Source of the DNA: Streptomyces smaragdinus
GTDB lineage: Bacteria; Actinomycetota; Actinomycetes; Streptomycetales; Streptomycetaceae
Reading direction: 5' to 3'
NCBI RefSeq assembly: GCF_009604385.1
Contig: NZ_WEGJ01000001.1
Span: 186,001-250,000, forward strand
DNA: 64,000 nucleotides
The notes beneath the pieces were generated by a model that was not told the origin of the DNA, ran no database searches, and saw only the letters and a program-made list of their open reading frames with translations. Positions 37,790-47,183 of this stretch are shown in pieces (position 1 is the stretch's first letter; each line of letters begins with the position of its first letter). A program made the position numbers and the translations under genes.

Positions 37790-38794
37790 TCAGGCCGACT
37801 CCCGCGCCACGACCTCGATCTTCAGCTCCCCCACCACCGTGGGCACCGCCCCCGGATCCGCCACGAGTTCGTCGATCAGCGCGGCGAGCCGCGACGCGTC
37901 GGGCAGGCCGATGCGCACGCTGGTCAGCCGGGGCCGCAGCAGCCGGCCCAGCAGCAGGTCGCCCGCACCGACGACGGCCGTACGGCCGGGGACGTCGACG
38001 CCGGCGTCCTGCAGGGCGCGCATCAGCAGCATCGCGTACTCGTCGTTGTACGCGAACACCCCGTCCAGCCCCAGCGCCGGCCAGCGGGCGGCGAGCCGCG
38101 CCGCGGACTCCTCCGTACAAGCCAGATCGAGCCGTTCCACCCGGGCGCCGGCGGCCTCCTCGGCGCCGCGCAGGCGCGACAGGCCGAGCCCCTGCGCGGC
38201 GGCCGTCTCCGGTACGACCACGCCCAGCCGGCGGCAGCCGCGGGCCAGCAGCCGCCCGGCGGCCGCCGCCCCGACCCGGCACTGGTCGGCGAGCACCGTG
38301 TGCACGCCGGGGACCGGGCGCGGCGCGAAGGCCACCAGCGCGCCCACGCCGGAGCGGCGCAGCAGGTCGACGCCCTCGGGCGTGAGGGCGGCGCCGTCCG
38401 CCACGAGCAGGGCGGCGGGCCGCAGTTCGGCCCAGCCGCGGGCGGTGTCGAGGCCGCCGGGCGCGTGGGGGCCGCCGAACGAGGCGACCGCGTAGCCGCG
38501 TTCGGCGAGGCTGTGGCGCAGCGCGGCGAAGAAGCCGTAGACGAGGGGGCCCATCGGGGTCGAGGGGTAGGGCAGCAGCACCATGCGGGTGCGGCCGGAG
38601 CGCAGGCTGCGGGCCGCGGCGTGCGGGACGTAGCCCAGGTCCGCGGCGGCGGCGAGCACGCGGGCGCGGGTGGCGTCGCTGATCCGGGCCGTGCCGCTGT
38701 CGTTCAGCACATAGCTGACCGTGGCGCGTGAGACCCCGGCGCGGCGGGCCACGTCCGCGCTGGTGGGGGCTGCCCGGGTGGGCTGGTCGGTCAT
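37790..38794 (-). CDS. LacI-family transcriptional regulator
   Basis: The 334-residue protein has the LacI helix-turn-helix (about residues 8-50, SADVARRAGVSRATVSYVLN). A periplasmic-binding-type sugar domain follows with VFAYNDEYAMLLMRAL and GDLLLGRLLRPRLTSVRIG. It is divergent from the GH3 glycosidase gene and probably represses it in response to a sugar. A palindromic operator candidate lies between them. Usually such a regulator sits beside a sugar ABC transporter, which is missing here. Confidence 0.93.
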   Translation of the reverse strand: MTDQPTRAAPTSADVARRAGVSRATVSYVLNDSGTARISDATRARVLAAAADLGYVPHAAARSLRSGRTRMVLLPYPSTPMGPLVYGFFAALRHSLAERGYAVASFGGPHAPGGLDTARGWAELRPAALLVADGAALTPEGVDLLRRSGVGALVAFAPRPVPGVHTVLADQCRVGAAAAGRLLARGCRRLGVVVPETAAAQGLGLSRLRGAEEAAGARVERLDLACTEESAARLAARWPALGLDGVFAYNDEYAMLLMRALQDAGVDVPGRTAVVGAGDLLLGRLLRPRLTSVRIGLPDASRLAALIDELVADPGAVPTVVGELKIEVVARESA

Positions 38795-38956
38795 CGCCCT
38801 CGCATCCTGGCACGGCGGGCGCGGCCGGGCGGGGTGTTCCGCCGGCCTGCTCCGGGTACCACAGGGTCACACGTGCGAGTGACACGTGTAACCCGGGCCG
38901 TCCGGTGCGCCGTTCGCGTGAACTTCCCCGCCCGACAATGCCGTCGGCAAGTGCTT

Positions 38957-38972
38957 GTTCCGGCGCCGAAAC
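38957..38972. promoter_or_regulatory. LacI-type operator candidate (GTTCCGGCGCCGAAAC)
   Basis: This 16-base imperfect palindrome (seven of eight pairs) has the central CG common in LacI-family operators. It lies in the gap between the divergent LacI and GH3 genes. Two CACGTG elements ten bases apart (38870-38895) are a second possible site. Confidence 0.5.
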
Positions 38973-39022
38973 GAATCCCCGGCCCGTTGGTCCGTACCTT
39001 CCGGGAAGGCACCATCGGCAGC

Positions 39023-39127
39023 ATGACGCTGAACTCCTCCGGCCACGACGCCGCCGCTCCGCTCCACGCCCGCACCGCCCGCCCGCCCCGCGCGGCGTCC
39101 CCGGCCTCCTCCGACGGCCGGCTCTGA
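39023..39127 (+). CDS. Possible 34-residue leader peptide ahead of the GH3 gene
   Basis: An ATG frame encodes MTLNSSGHDAAAPLHARTAR and 14 further Pro/Ala/Ser residues, ending 11 bases before the GH3 start. Codon bias is good. The sequence resembles the disordered N-terminus of a sugar ABC permease, so it may be the relic of a deleted transporter gene and not a functional peptide. A leader controlling the GH3 gene by coupling is another option. Confidence 0.35.
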   Translation: MTLNSSGHDAAAPLHARTARPPRAASPASSDGRL

Positions 39128-39138
39128 AGGGGGCGACG

Positions 39139-41586
39139 ATGCGGCGGACGCACGACGACACGGAGCGCGCGGCGGCGGTGGAGCGGGCCCTGGGCGCGCT
39201 CGACCTCGACGCCCGGTGCGCGCTGCCGGCCGGCGCGGACATGTGGTCCCTGGCGGCGCGGGAGGACGTGGGCCTCGGGCGGGTGGTGATGTCGGACGGC
39301 CCGGCGGGCGTACGGGGCGAACGCTGGTCGGCGGACGACCCGTCGCTCGCCCTGCCCTGCCCCACCGCGCTGGCCGCCTCCTGGGACCCGGACCTGGTGC
39401 GCCGCGCGGGCCTGCTGCTGGCGCAGGAGGCGCGCCGCAAGGGGGTGCACGCGGTGCTCGCCCCGACGGTGAACCTGCACCGCACCCCGCGCGGCGGCCG
39501 GCACTTCGAGGCGTACTCGGAGGATCCGCTGCTCACCGGCGTGATCGGCGCCGCCCTCGTACGGGGCGTGCAGGACGGCGGCGTGGGCGCGGTGCCCAAG
39601 CACTTCGTCGCCAACGACTCGGAGACCGGCCGCTTCACCGTCGACGTACGGATGGACGGGACGACGCTGCGCGAGCTGTATCTCGAGCCGTTCGAGCGGA
39701 TCGTGCGCACGGCGCGGCCGTGGGGTCTGATGACCGCGTACAACGGCGTCGGCGGCGTGACGATGACCGAGCACGACGAGCTCAACAACCGGGTGCTGCG
39801 CGGGGAGTGGGGCTTTCGCGGGTTCCTGGTCTCCGACTGGACCGCCGCCCGCGACACCGTCGCCGCGGCGCGCGGCGGCACCGACATCGCGATGCCCGGA
39901 CCCGACACCGTGTACGGGGAGCGCCTGGCCCGCGCGGTACGGGAGGGGACGCTTCCCGGGGCGACGGTCGACACCCTCGCCCGGCGGGTGCTGACGCTGG
40001 CCGCGAAGGCGGGGCGGCTGGCGGGCGCCCCGGCCGCGGAGGCGACGGCGGAGCCGGTGGACGGGGAGGCGCTCGTCCGGGAGCTCGCGGCGCGGTCGTG
40101 CGTGCTGCTGCGCAACGAGGGCGGGCTGCTGCCGCTGGCGGGCGGGGTGCGCCGGATCGCGGTGATCGGCCGGGCGGCCGCCGCGCCGCGGATCGGGGGC
40201 GGCGGGAGCGCGCAGGTGTTCCCGGCGCGGGTGACGACACCGCTGGCCGCGCTGCGTGAGGCGGTCGGCGGGGAGGTCGGGTACGTGCCGGGGCCCGATC
40301 CGCTCGCGAGGGTCGCGCCGGCCGCGTTCCCGCTGCGGGCGGTGCTGTACGGGTCCGGGGGCGCGGCGCTGCACGAGGCGGGGGTGCCGGGCGGGCGGGT
40401 GGCGTGGCTCGACGCGCTGCCCGGCGGGGTGGAGCGGGCGGCGCTGGCATCGGTGGAGGTCAGCGGGGTGCTGACGCCGGAGGCGGCCGGTACGCACGAG
40501 CTGGCCGTGCGGGGGGCGGGGCGGTTCCGGCTGGCGGTGGACGGGGTTCCCGTGTTCGACGGTGAGCTGGTGCCCGCGGGCGGCGATCCGGCGGCGGCGC
40601 TCTTCGATCCGCCGCAGGAGGTCGTACGGGTGGCGGTCACCGGCCCCGTCGGTGTGTCGCTCACGTTCGTCCCGCACGGGCCCGTGGCGTTCGAGCTGGG
40701 GCACCGCGAGCCCGGGCGGCCGGTGGAGGCGGAGATCGCGGAGGCGGTCGAGGCGGCTGCCGGGGCGGAGGTGGCCGTCGTGTTCGTGGGGACGACGGAG
40801 GAGTCGGAGTCCGAGGGCGCCGACCGGGACACCCTCGCGCTGCCCGGTGCGCAGGACGAGCTGGTGTCACGGGTGGCCGCGGTGAACCCGCGCACCGTCG
40901 TGGTCGTCAACGCCGGGGCGCCGGTGCTGATGCCGTGGCGCACGGAGGTGGCCGCGGTGCTGCTGGCCTGGCTGCCGGGGCAGGAGGGCGGCGCCGCGCT
41001 GGCGGAGGTGCTCACGGGGGCGGCGGAGCCCACCGGGCGGCTGCCCACCACGTGGCCGGCGGCGGACGCCGACGCGCCGGTGTGGCGGGTGGAGGCGGAC
41101 GCGGACGGTGTCCTGGCGTACGACGAGGGGCTGTTCACCGGGTACCGGGCGTGGCGGCGGGGCGGCGGGCGGCCGGCGTACTGGTTCGGCGCCGGGCAGG
41201 GCTACACCTCGTGGGCGTACGAGGGGATGGACGTCGTCGCCCACTCCCCCGGCGGGCGTGATCCGTACGCCGATGTCGCCGAGGTCACCGTGCGCGTGCG
41301 CAACACGGGGGCGCGCAGGGGGCGGGAGACGGTGCAGGTGTACGTGTCCGCGCCGGAGGGGGCGGACGGGCGGCCGGATCTGACGCTCGCGGGGTTCGCG
41401 GTGGTGGAGGCGGATCCGGGGGAGACGGTGGCGGCGCACGTCGCGGTGGCACTGCGGGCCGTGCAGACGTGGGACCCCGCGTCGCAGGCCTGGGTGACGC
41501 GCGGCGGGGTGCGTGCGCTGCGGGCCGGCCGGAACGTGGCCGACCTGCCGCTGACGGCCGAGCTGCTGGTGGCCCCGCCCCTGTGA
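39139..41586 (+). CDS. Glycoside hydrolase family 3 (beta-glucosidase-like) with PA14 insert
   Basis: The 815-residue enzyme has the GH3 N-terminal barrel (VLAPTVNLHRTPRGGRHFEA, VPKHFVANDSETGR) and nucleophile Asp in GFRGFLVSDWTAARD. A C-terminal alpha/beta sandwich domain and a PA14 insert (about residues 395-525, TPEAAGTHELAVRGAGRFRL) follow. A fibronectin III-like tail closes it. The PA14 layout matches beta-glucosidases active on plant or fungal glycans. No signal peptide is present, so it is cytosolic and needs imported sugars. The ATG has AAGGGGG upstream. The LacI gene is divergent. Confidence 0.92.
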   Translation: MRRTHDDTERAAAVERALGALDLDARCALPAGADMWSLAAREDVGLGRVVMSDGPAGVRGERWSADDPSLALPCPTALAASWDPDLVRRAGLLLAQEARRKGVHAVLAPTVNLHRTPRGGRHFEAYSEDPLLTGVIGAALVRGVQDGGVGAVPKHFVANDSETGRFTVDVRMDGTTLRELYLEPFERIVRTARPWGLMTAYNGVGGVTMTEHDELNNRVLRGEWGFRGFLVSDWTAARDTVAAARGGTDIAMPGPDTVYGERLARAVREGTLPGATVDTLARRVLTLAAKAGRLAGAPAAEATAEPVDGEALVRELAARSCVLLRNEGGLLPLAGGVRRIAVIGRAAAAPRIGGGGSAQVFPARVTTPLAALREAVGGEVGYVPGPDPLARVAPAAFPLRAVLYGSGGAALHEAGVPGGRVAWLDALPGGVERAALASVEVSGVLTPEAAGTHELAVRGAGRFRLAVDGVPVFDGELVPAGGDPAAALFDPPQEVVRVAVTGPVGVSLTFVPHGPVAFELGHREPGRPVEAEIAEAVEAAAGAEVAVVFVGTTEESESEGADRDTLALPGAQDELVSRVAAVNPRTVVVVNAGAPVLMPWRTEVAAVLLAWLPGQEGGAALAEVLTGAAEPTGRLPTTWPAADADAPVWRVEADADGVLAYDEGLFTGYRAWRRGGGRPAYWFGAGQGYTSWAYEGMDVVAHSPGGRDPYADVAEVTVRVRNTGARRGRETVQVYVSAPEGADGRPDLTLAGFAVVEADPGETVAAHVAVALRAVQTWDPASQAWVTRGGVRALRAGRNVADLPLTAELLVAPPL

Positions 41587-41669
41587 GTACGCGTTGCGCC
41601 GCCGGGCAGGTTCAGTGAGCGCGTTCACGAGGACCGCCCCCACCGGGGCGGCCCGGAGGGGGAGAGACG

Positions 41670-42881
41670 ATGGACGAGTCACTGGCGGCACTCGACGCCT
41701 GGCAGCTGGACCCGTACCCGCACTACCGGCGGGCCCGCGAGACGCCGGGCCTGACGTTCGTGCCGGAGCTCGACGCCTGGCTCGTCGCGCGGGACGAGGA
41801 CGTACGCGAGGTGCTGCGCCGGCCGCGGGAGTTCTCGTCCGCCAACTCGCTGCGGCCCGACGTGATGCCGGGGCCGGGGGCGCTGGGCGTGCTGACGACG
41901 GGGTTCGGCGGCTACCCGTCGGTGGTCGCCGTCGACGGCGACCCGCACCGCCGGCTGCGCGCGCCGGTCAACCGGGGGCTGACGCCGGCCCGGGTGGAGG
42001 CGGTGGTCCCGTACATCGGGGCGCGGGTGGCCGAGCTGGTCGACGGCTTCGCCGGGGACGGTCGGGTCGAGCTGGTCGGCGCCTGCGCGCGGCTGCTGCC
42101 CGGCCGGGTCGTCGGACATCTGCTCGGCCTGCACCCGGCCGACGTGCCGACGGCGGTGCACGGCAGCTACCGGGCGGAGGCGCTGCTGTTCCGGCCGATG
42201 AGCCCCGAGGAGCAGATCGGCGCGGCGGAGGACGTCGTCGCGATGCAGCATCTGCTGGACTCGTACGCCCGGGCGCGGCGCCGCCACCCGCGCGACGACA
42301 TGATCGGCGAGATGGTGTCGGGCCTGGCGCCCGGCACCGGCGAGCTGACGCCGGAGCAGCGCAACGAGATCGTCTCGCAGCTGCAGAACCTGCTGATCGC
42401 CGGGCACCTCACCACCAGCGCCCTGATCGGCACGACGGTCCTACAGCTGCTGCGCCACGACCAGTGGCACCTGCTGTGCGAACGCCCGGAGCTCATCCCG
42501 GCGGCGATCGAGGAGGCCGCCCGGTACGACTCGGTGGTGCAGGGCTTCCGCCGGCTCACGACCGGCCCGGTGACCCTGGCGGGCACCGAGCTGCCGGCCG
42601 GCGCGGCGGTGTTCGCGGCGTTCGGCTCGGCGAACCGGGACGAGGAGGCCGTGGACCGTCCCGAGGTCTTCGACATCACGCGCGAGCCCGGCCGCCGGCT
42701 GGCGTTCGGCCACGGCCCGCACGGCTGCCCCGGCCATCAACTGGCCCGCGAGCAGCTGCGGCTGACGCTCGAGGCCCTGTGCGCCCGCTTCCCGGGGCTG
42801 CGGCTCGCCCCGGGGCATGAGGTACGGATGCTGCCCACGCTGATCCACCGGTCGCCGGCGGAGCTCAATCTGGTGTGGTGA
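41670..42881 (+). CDS. Cytochrome P450
   Basis: The 403-residue P450 has the heme loop [15 protein letters not shown] (ligand Cys about 353), the ExxR pair region ([19 protein letters not shown]) and the I-helix [14 protein letters not shown]. The usual AGxET is AGHLT here, so His replaces the residue before the acidic position, an atypical oxygen-activation site. The ATG has GGGGGAG upstream. No ferredoxin or reductase is adjacent. The substrate is unknown, and it does not look part of a biosynthetic cluster. Confidence 0.93.
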   Translation: MDESLAALDAWQLDPYPHYRRARETPGLTFVPELDAWLVARDEDVREVLRRPREFSSANSLRPDVMPGPGALGVLTTGFGGYPSVVAVDGDPHRRLRAPVNRGLTPARVEAVVPYIGARVAELVDGFAGDGRVELVGACARLLPGRVVGHLLGLHPADVPTAVHGSYRAEALLFRPMSPEEQIGAAEDVVAMQHLLDSYARARRRHPRDDMIGEMVSGLAPGTGELTPEQRNEIVSQLQNLLIAGHLTTSALIGTTVLQLLRHDQWHLLCERPELIPAAIEEAARYDSVVQGFRRLTTGPVTLAGTELPAGAAVFAAFGSANRDEEAVDRPEVFDITREPGRRLAFGHGPHGCPGHQLAREQLRLTLEALCARFPGLRLAPGHEVRMLPTLIHRSPAELNLVW

Positions 42882-42909
42882 CTCCCGGACACCGGCGATT
42901 TCGCCGATT

Positions 42910-42921
42910 CCGACCGGTCGG
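42910..42921. promoter_or_regulatory. Palindrome CCGACCGGTCGG, TetR-type operator candidate
   Basis: A perfect 12-base palindrome lies 97 bases ahead of the secreted hydrolase start. Many TetR-family operators contain GACCGGTC cores. No regulator gene is adjacent, so a distant TetR protein would be needed. Confidence 0.35.
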
Positions 42922-43017
42922 TACGTATGCCAGCGTGCACATGTCAGATTTCCATCCGGCGGCGAGCGGACAACCCCCACGTCCCTCGAGCCGCCCGTCG
43001 TGAGGGAGTTGAAGACC

Positions 43018-43869
43018 GTGCACGAATCCTCAGACCGCAAGGCCCGCCCGGGCCGGCGTCGCGTCCGCGGACTGCTCGCCGCCGTGGTGTCCGTGGCCGC
43101 GCTGGCCGCGGTGACGACACCCGGCATCGCCTCCGCCGCACCCACGGCCGCCGCCGCATACGGCGTGGAACAGACGTCCGTCTCCCGCCTCCTCGTCTCC
43201 GGCTTCGGCGGTGGCACCATCTACTACCCGGACGCCTCGGGGCCGTTCGGCGCCGTAGCGATCTCGCCCGGGTTCACCGCGACCGAGTCGAGCATCGCCT
43301 GGCTCGGGCCGCGACTGGCCGAGCAGGGCTTCGTGGTGTTCACCATCGACACCAACACCATCTACGACCAGCCGGCGAGCCGGGGCGACCAGCTCCTGGC
43401 CGCCCTGGACTACCTGACCCAGCGCAGCTCCGTGCGCGGCCGCGTGGACGCCTCGCGGCTGGGCGTGATGGGTCACTCCATGGGCGGCGGCGGCACGCTG
43501 GAGGCCGCGAAGGAACGTCCCTCCCTCAAGGCGGCGATCCCGCTGACGGGGTGGAACACCGACAAGACCTGGCCCGAGATAAGCACGCCCACCCTGGTCA
43601 TCGGCGCGGACGGCGACAGCATCGCGCCGGTCCTCACCCACTCGCAGCCCTTCTACACCTCGCTGCCGGGCACCCTGGACAAGGCGTACCTCGAGCTGAA
43701 CAACGCCACCCACTTCACCCCCAACACGTCCAACAGCACCATCGCGACGTACTCCATCGCCTGGCTGAAGCGCTTCCTGGACGGTGACACGAGCTACAAC
43801 TCCACCCTGTGCCCGGGCCCCGGCCCGAGCCTGACGGTGGACGAGTACCGCAGCACCTGCCCGTTCTGA
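43018..43869 (+). CDS. Secreted cutinase / PET-hydrolase-like polyester hydrolase
   Basis: The 283-residue precursor has a basic signal region and a hydrophobic core (residues 19-40) with cleavage near ASAAP. The mature part is an alpha/beta hydrolase of the bacterial cutinase/PETase family: oxyanion [11 protein letters not shown], nucleophile Ser154 in GHSMGGGG, Asp200 in [10 protein letters not shown] and His232 in NATHFTPN. Trp179 is in LTGWN, and a C-terminal Cys265-Cys281 pair is present. Homologues cut cutin, suberin and synthetic polyesters. The GTG start has GGAG nine bases upstream. A strong hairpin follows. Confidence 0.9.
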   Translation: MHESSDRKARPGRRRVRGLLAAVVSVAALAAVTTPGIASAAPTAAAAYGVEQTSVSRLLVSGFGGGTIYYPDASGPFGAVAISPGFTATESSIAWLGPRLAEQGFVVFTIDTNTIYDQPASRGDQLLAALDYLTQRSSVRGRVDASRLGVMGHSMGGGGTLEAAKERPSLKAAIPLTGWNTDKTWPEISTPTLVIGADGDSIAPVLTHSQPFYTSLPGTLDKAYLELNNATHFTPNTSNSTIATYSIAWLKRFLDGDTSYNSTLCPGPGPSLTVDEYRSTCPF

Positions 43870-43875
43870 CGGCCG

Positions 43876-43911
43876 GAGAGCGGCCGCCCCCGCGCGGGGG
43901 CGGCCGCTCTC
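43876..43911. terminator. Perfect 36-base palindromic terminator
   Basis: The hairpin arms start GAGAGCGGCCGCCCCC and are exactly mirrored. It lies six bases after the hydrolase stop. Confidence 0.85.
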
Positions 43912-44083
43912 GCGTGTCGTTTCCTGCCATGTTGACGTCCCCCGCGCGCCTGAACGAACATCGGTAACGCGCGCCTCGCGACCTGCCGGAGCCCGCTCCG
44001 CATGCCCCACCCGCGCACTCGACCCCGCCCGCCCCGACGTCCGCGGCCCACCACCCGAGACCAGGTCCTGAGGAGCTCCACTC

Positions 44084-47000
44084 ATGCATGACGACCGCGC
44101 CCTGCTGGAGGGCCGCCTGTCGCGCGTCCTCGACGAGCGCATCCGCCCCGCCGTCTATTCCGACCGCGTCCCGCTGGAGATCACCTGCTGGCAGGCGCCC
44201 GGTGAGCCCGTCCCGGTCGCCGAGGGCCTGGCGGCGGCCACCGTGCCGATCGCGCCCGGTGACCCGTGGGGGCCGCCGTGGGGCACGACATGGTTCCGGG
44301 TCGAGGGCCGGGTGCCCGAGGAGTGGGCCGGGCGGGAGGTGGAGGCGCTGCTGGACCTCGGGTTCGACACCCGGATGGACGGCTTCCAGTGCGAGGGCCT
44401 GGTCTACCGCCCGGACGGCAGCCCCGTGAAGGGCCTCAACCCGAACAACCAGTGGGTGCGGATCGGTGCCCCCGCGGCCGGCGGCGAGCACGTCGTCCTG
44501 CACGTCGAGGCCGCCTCGAACCCCGTACTGCTGGACTACCACCCCTTCCGGCCCACCCGACTGGGCGACAAGGAGACGGCCGGCTCCGAGCCCCTGTACC
44601 GGCTGGGACGGATGGAGCTGGCCGTCCTGGACCGCGAGGTGTGGAACCTCGTCCTGGACCTCGAGGTCCTCGGCGAGCTGATGCGCGAGCTGCCCCGGGA
44701 CTCGGCCCGCCGCCCCGAGCTGTTGCGGGCGATCTCCGACGCGCTCGACGTCATCGACCTCCAGGACGTGGCCGCCACCGCACCGGCCGCCCGCGGGCGC
44801 CTGGCCGGCGCGCTGTCCTCCCCCGCGAACGCCTCCGCCCACCGGATCAGCGCCGTCGGGCACGCCCACATCGACTCGGCGTGGCTGTGGCCGCTGCGCG
44901 AGACGGTGCGCAAGGTGGCCCGTACCGCGGCGAACATGACGAACCTGATGGAGGACGCGCCGGAGTTCGTCTTCGCCATGTCGCAGGCCCAGCAGCTGGC
45001 CTGGATCAAGGAGCACCGCCCCGAGGTGTACGAGCGGGTGCGCGCCGCCGTCGCCGCCGGACAGTTCGTCCCGACGGGCGGCATGTGGGTCGAGTCCGAC
45101 ACCAACATGCCGGGGTCGGAGGCGATGGCGCGGCAGTTCGTGCACGGCAAACGGTTCTTCATCGACGAGTTCGGCATCGACAACGACGAGGTGTGGCTGC
45201 CCGACACCTTCGGCTTCGCCGCCGGGCTGCCGCAGATCATCAAGGCCGCCGGCTCCAAGTGGCTGCTCACCCAGAAGATCTCCTGGAGCAAAACCAACAG
45301 CTTCCCGCACCACACCTTCCGCTGGGAGGGCATCGACGGCACGCAGATCTTCACGCACTTCCCCCCGATCGACACATACAACTGCACGATGAACGGCGCG
45401 GAGATCGCACACGCGGCCCGCAACTTCAAGGACAAGGGCGCCGCCCGCCACTCGCTCGCCCCCACCGGGTACGGCGACGGGGGCGGCGGTACGACCCGGG
45501 AGATGGTCGGCCGAGCGGCGCGGATGAAGTCGCTGGAGGGCTCGCCCGTCGTCACGTGGGAGAAGCCGGCGGACTTCTTCGCCCGCGCGGAGGCGGAGTA
45601 CGAGCAGCCCCCCGTGTGGGCGGGCGAGCTGTATCTGGAGCTGCACCGGGCGACGCTGACCAGCCAGGCGCAGACCAAACAGGGCAACCGGCGCAGCGAG
45701 CACCTGCTGCGGGAGGCCGAGCTGTGGGCGGCGACGGCCGCGGTACGGGCCGGGTTCGCGTATCCGTACGAGGACCTGGACCGGCTCTGGAAGACGGTAC
45801 TGCTGCACCAGTTCCACGACATCCTGCCCGGTTCGTCGATCGCCTGGGTCCACCGGGAGGCACGGGCGACGTACGCGCGGGCGGCGGCGGAGCTGGAGGA
45901 GATCATCGCCGGGGCGCACTCCGCGCTGGCCGGGACGGGCACGCGGGAGCTGCTGTTCAACGCCGCGCCGTACGCCCTGCACGGGGTGCCGGCGGGCGGC
46001 GCGGACGTCGCGGCCTCGGCGGCGGGCAAGACGGTGGTGCACGAGCGGGCGGACGGCGGTTACGTCCTGGACAACGGGCTGCTGCGGGTGTCCGTGACGG
46101 AGCAGGGCCTGATCGACTCGGTGTACGACCTCGCGGCGGAGCGCGAGACCCTGGCCCCCGGGCGGCCGGCAAACCTGCTGCAGCTACACCCCGACTTCCC
46201 GAACATGTGGGACGCGTGGGACGTCGACAAGTTCTACCGCAACGGGGTCCGCGATCTGACGGACGCCGATTCGCTGACGGCCGAGGACGGCGGGGTGCTG
46301 CGGATCGTACGGACCTTCGGCGACTCGCGCGTCGTACAGCGGCTGTCGCTGCCGGCGGACGCCCGCCGGGTGGACATCGCGACGGAGGTCGACTGGCACG
46401 AGACGGAGAAGTTCCTGAAGCTGGCGTTCCCCCTGGACCTGCACGCCGAGCGCTACGCCTCGGAGACCCAGTTCGGGCACTTCTACCGGCCCACGCACAG
46501 CAACACCTCGTGGGAGGCCGCCAAGTTCGAGGCCTGCAACCACCGCTTCGTGCACGTGGAGGAGCCCGGCTGGGGCGTCGGCCTGGTCAACGACTCCACG
46601 TACGGCCACGACGTGACCCGCGCGGTGCGTCCGGAGGACGGCGGTACGACGATCACGGTGCGCGCCTCGCTGCTGCGCGCGCCGCGCTTCCCCGACCCGG
46701 AGACGGACCAGGGCCTGCACCGCTTCCGGCACGCGCTGCTGCCGGGCGCCTCGGTCGGCGACGCGGTGCGCGAGGGCTACGCGATCAACCTGCCGGAGCG
46801 GACGGTACGGGGCTCGGACGGTGTGGAGCCGCTGGTGACCGTCTCCGACGAGGCCGTGACCGTCAGCGCGGTGAAGCTGGCGGACGACGGGTCGGGCGAT
46901 GTCGTCGTGCGGGTGTACGAATCGCGGGGCGGCCGGGTACGGGCGTCGCTGACCACCGGCTTCGCGGCGGCGTCCGCCGTCCGGTGCGATCTGCTGGAGC

Positions 47001-47095
47001 GCGCCCTGGAGCCGGTCACCGTGGCGGACGGGTCGGCGGTACGGCTGGAGCTGCGGCCGTTCGAGCTGGTGACGCTGCGGTTCGCACGCGGCTGA
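44084..47095 (+). CDS. Glycoside hydrolase family 38 alpha-mannosidase
   Basis: The 1003-residue cytosolic enzyme has the GH38 motifs: zinc-binding GHAHIDSAWLWPLRET, MWVESDTNMPGSEAMARQF, nucleophile Asp in LPDTFGFAAGLPQII and HQFHDILPGSSIAWV. An N-terminal jelly-roll region (about residues 1-250) and beta-sandwich C-terminal domains complete the usual length. It removes alpha-mannose from glycans after import. No signal peptide is visible. The ATG follows GAGGAG seven bases upstream. A LacI-GH3 pair lies 3 kb away. Confidence 0.94.
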   Translation: MHDDRALLEGRLSRVLDERIRPAVYSDRVPLEITCWQAPGEPVPVAEGLAAATVPIAPGDPWGPPWGTTWFRVEGRVPEEWAGREVEALLDLGFDTRMDGFQCEGLVYRPDGSPVKGLNPNNQWVRIGAPAAGGEHVVLHVEAASNPVLLDYHPFRPTRLGDKETAGSEPLYRLGRMELAVLDREVWNLVLDLEVLGELMRELPRDSARRPELLRAISDALDVIDLQDVAATAPAARGRLAGALSSPANASAHRISAVGHAHIDSAWLWPLRETVRKVARTAANMTNLMEDAPEFVFAMSQAQQLAWIKEHRPEVYERVRAAVAAGQFVPTGGMWVESDTNMPGSEAMARQFVHGKRFFIDEFGIDNDEVWLPDTFGFAAGLPQIIKAAGSKWLLTQKISWSKTNSFPHHTFRWEGIDGTQIFTHFPPIDTYNCTMNGAEIAHAARNFKDKGAARHSLAPTGYGDGGGGTTREMVGRAARMKSLEGSPVVTWEKPADFFARAEAEYEQPPVWAGELYLELHRATLTSQAQTKQGNRRSEHLLREAELWAATAAVRAGFAYPYEDLDRLWKTVLLHQFHDILPGSSIAWVHREARATYARAAAELEEIIAGAHSALAGTGTRELLFNAAPYALHGVPAGGADVAASAAGKTVVHERADGGYVLDNGLLRVSVTEQGLIDSVYDLAAERETLAPGRPANLLQLHPDFPNMWDAWDVDKFYRNGVRDLTDADSLTAEDGGVLRIVRTFGDSRVVQRLSLPADARRVDIATEVDWHETEKFLKLAFPLDLHAERYASETQFGHFYRPTHSNTSWEAAKFEACNHRFVHVEEPGWGVGLVNDSTYGHDVTRAVRPEDGGTTITVRASLLRAPRFPDPETDQGLHRFRHALLPGASVGDAVREGYAINLPERTVRGSDGVEPLVTVSDEAVTVSAVKLADDGSGDVVVRVYESRGGRVRASLTTGFAAASAVRCDLLERALEPVTVADGSAVRLELRPFELVTLRFARG

Positions 47096-47183
47096 CGCGG
47101 GAGCGATGAGTTTCCTCCGGATGCGCGGTCAGTACGGGCGGAGCAGCATGACCGACGAGACGCGCACCGGAGGAACACCCGCC

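Noticed and set aside
37440..41138. Very long open frame (1232 codons) on the minus strand
   Set aside because: It runs antisense through the well-supported GH3 and LacI genes, has Ser/Arg/Pro-rich low-complexity sequence, and is a by-product of high GC.
43715..46042. 775-codon minus-strand frame
   Set aside because: Antisense shadow of the GH38 mannosidase, with no ribosome site and unnatural composition.
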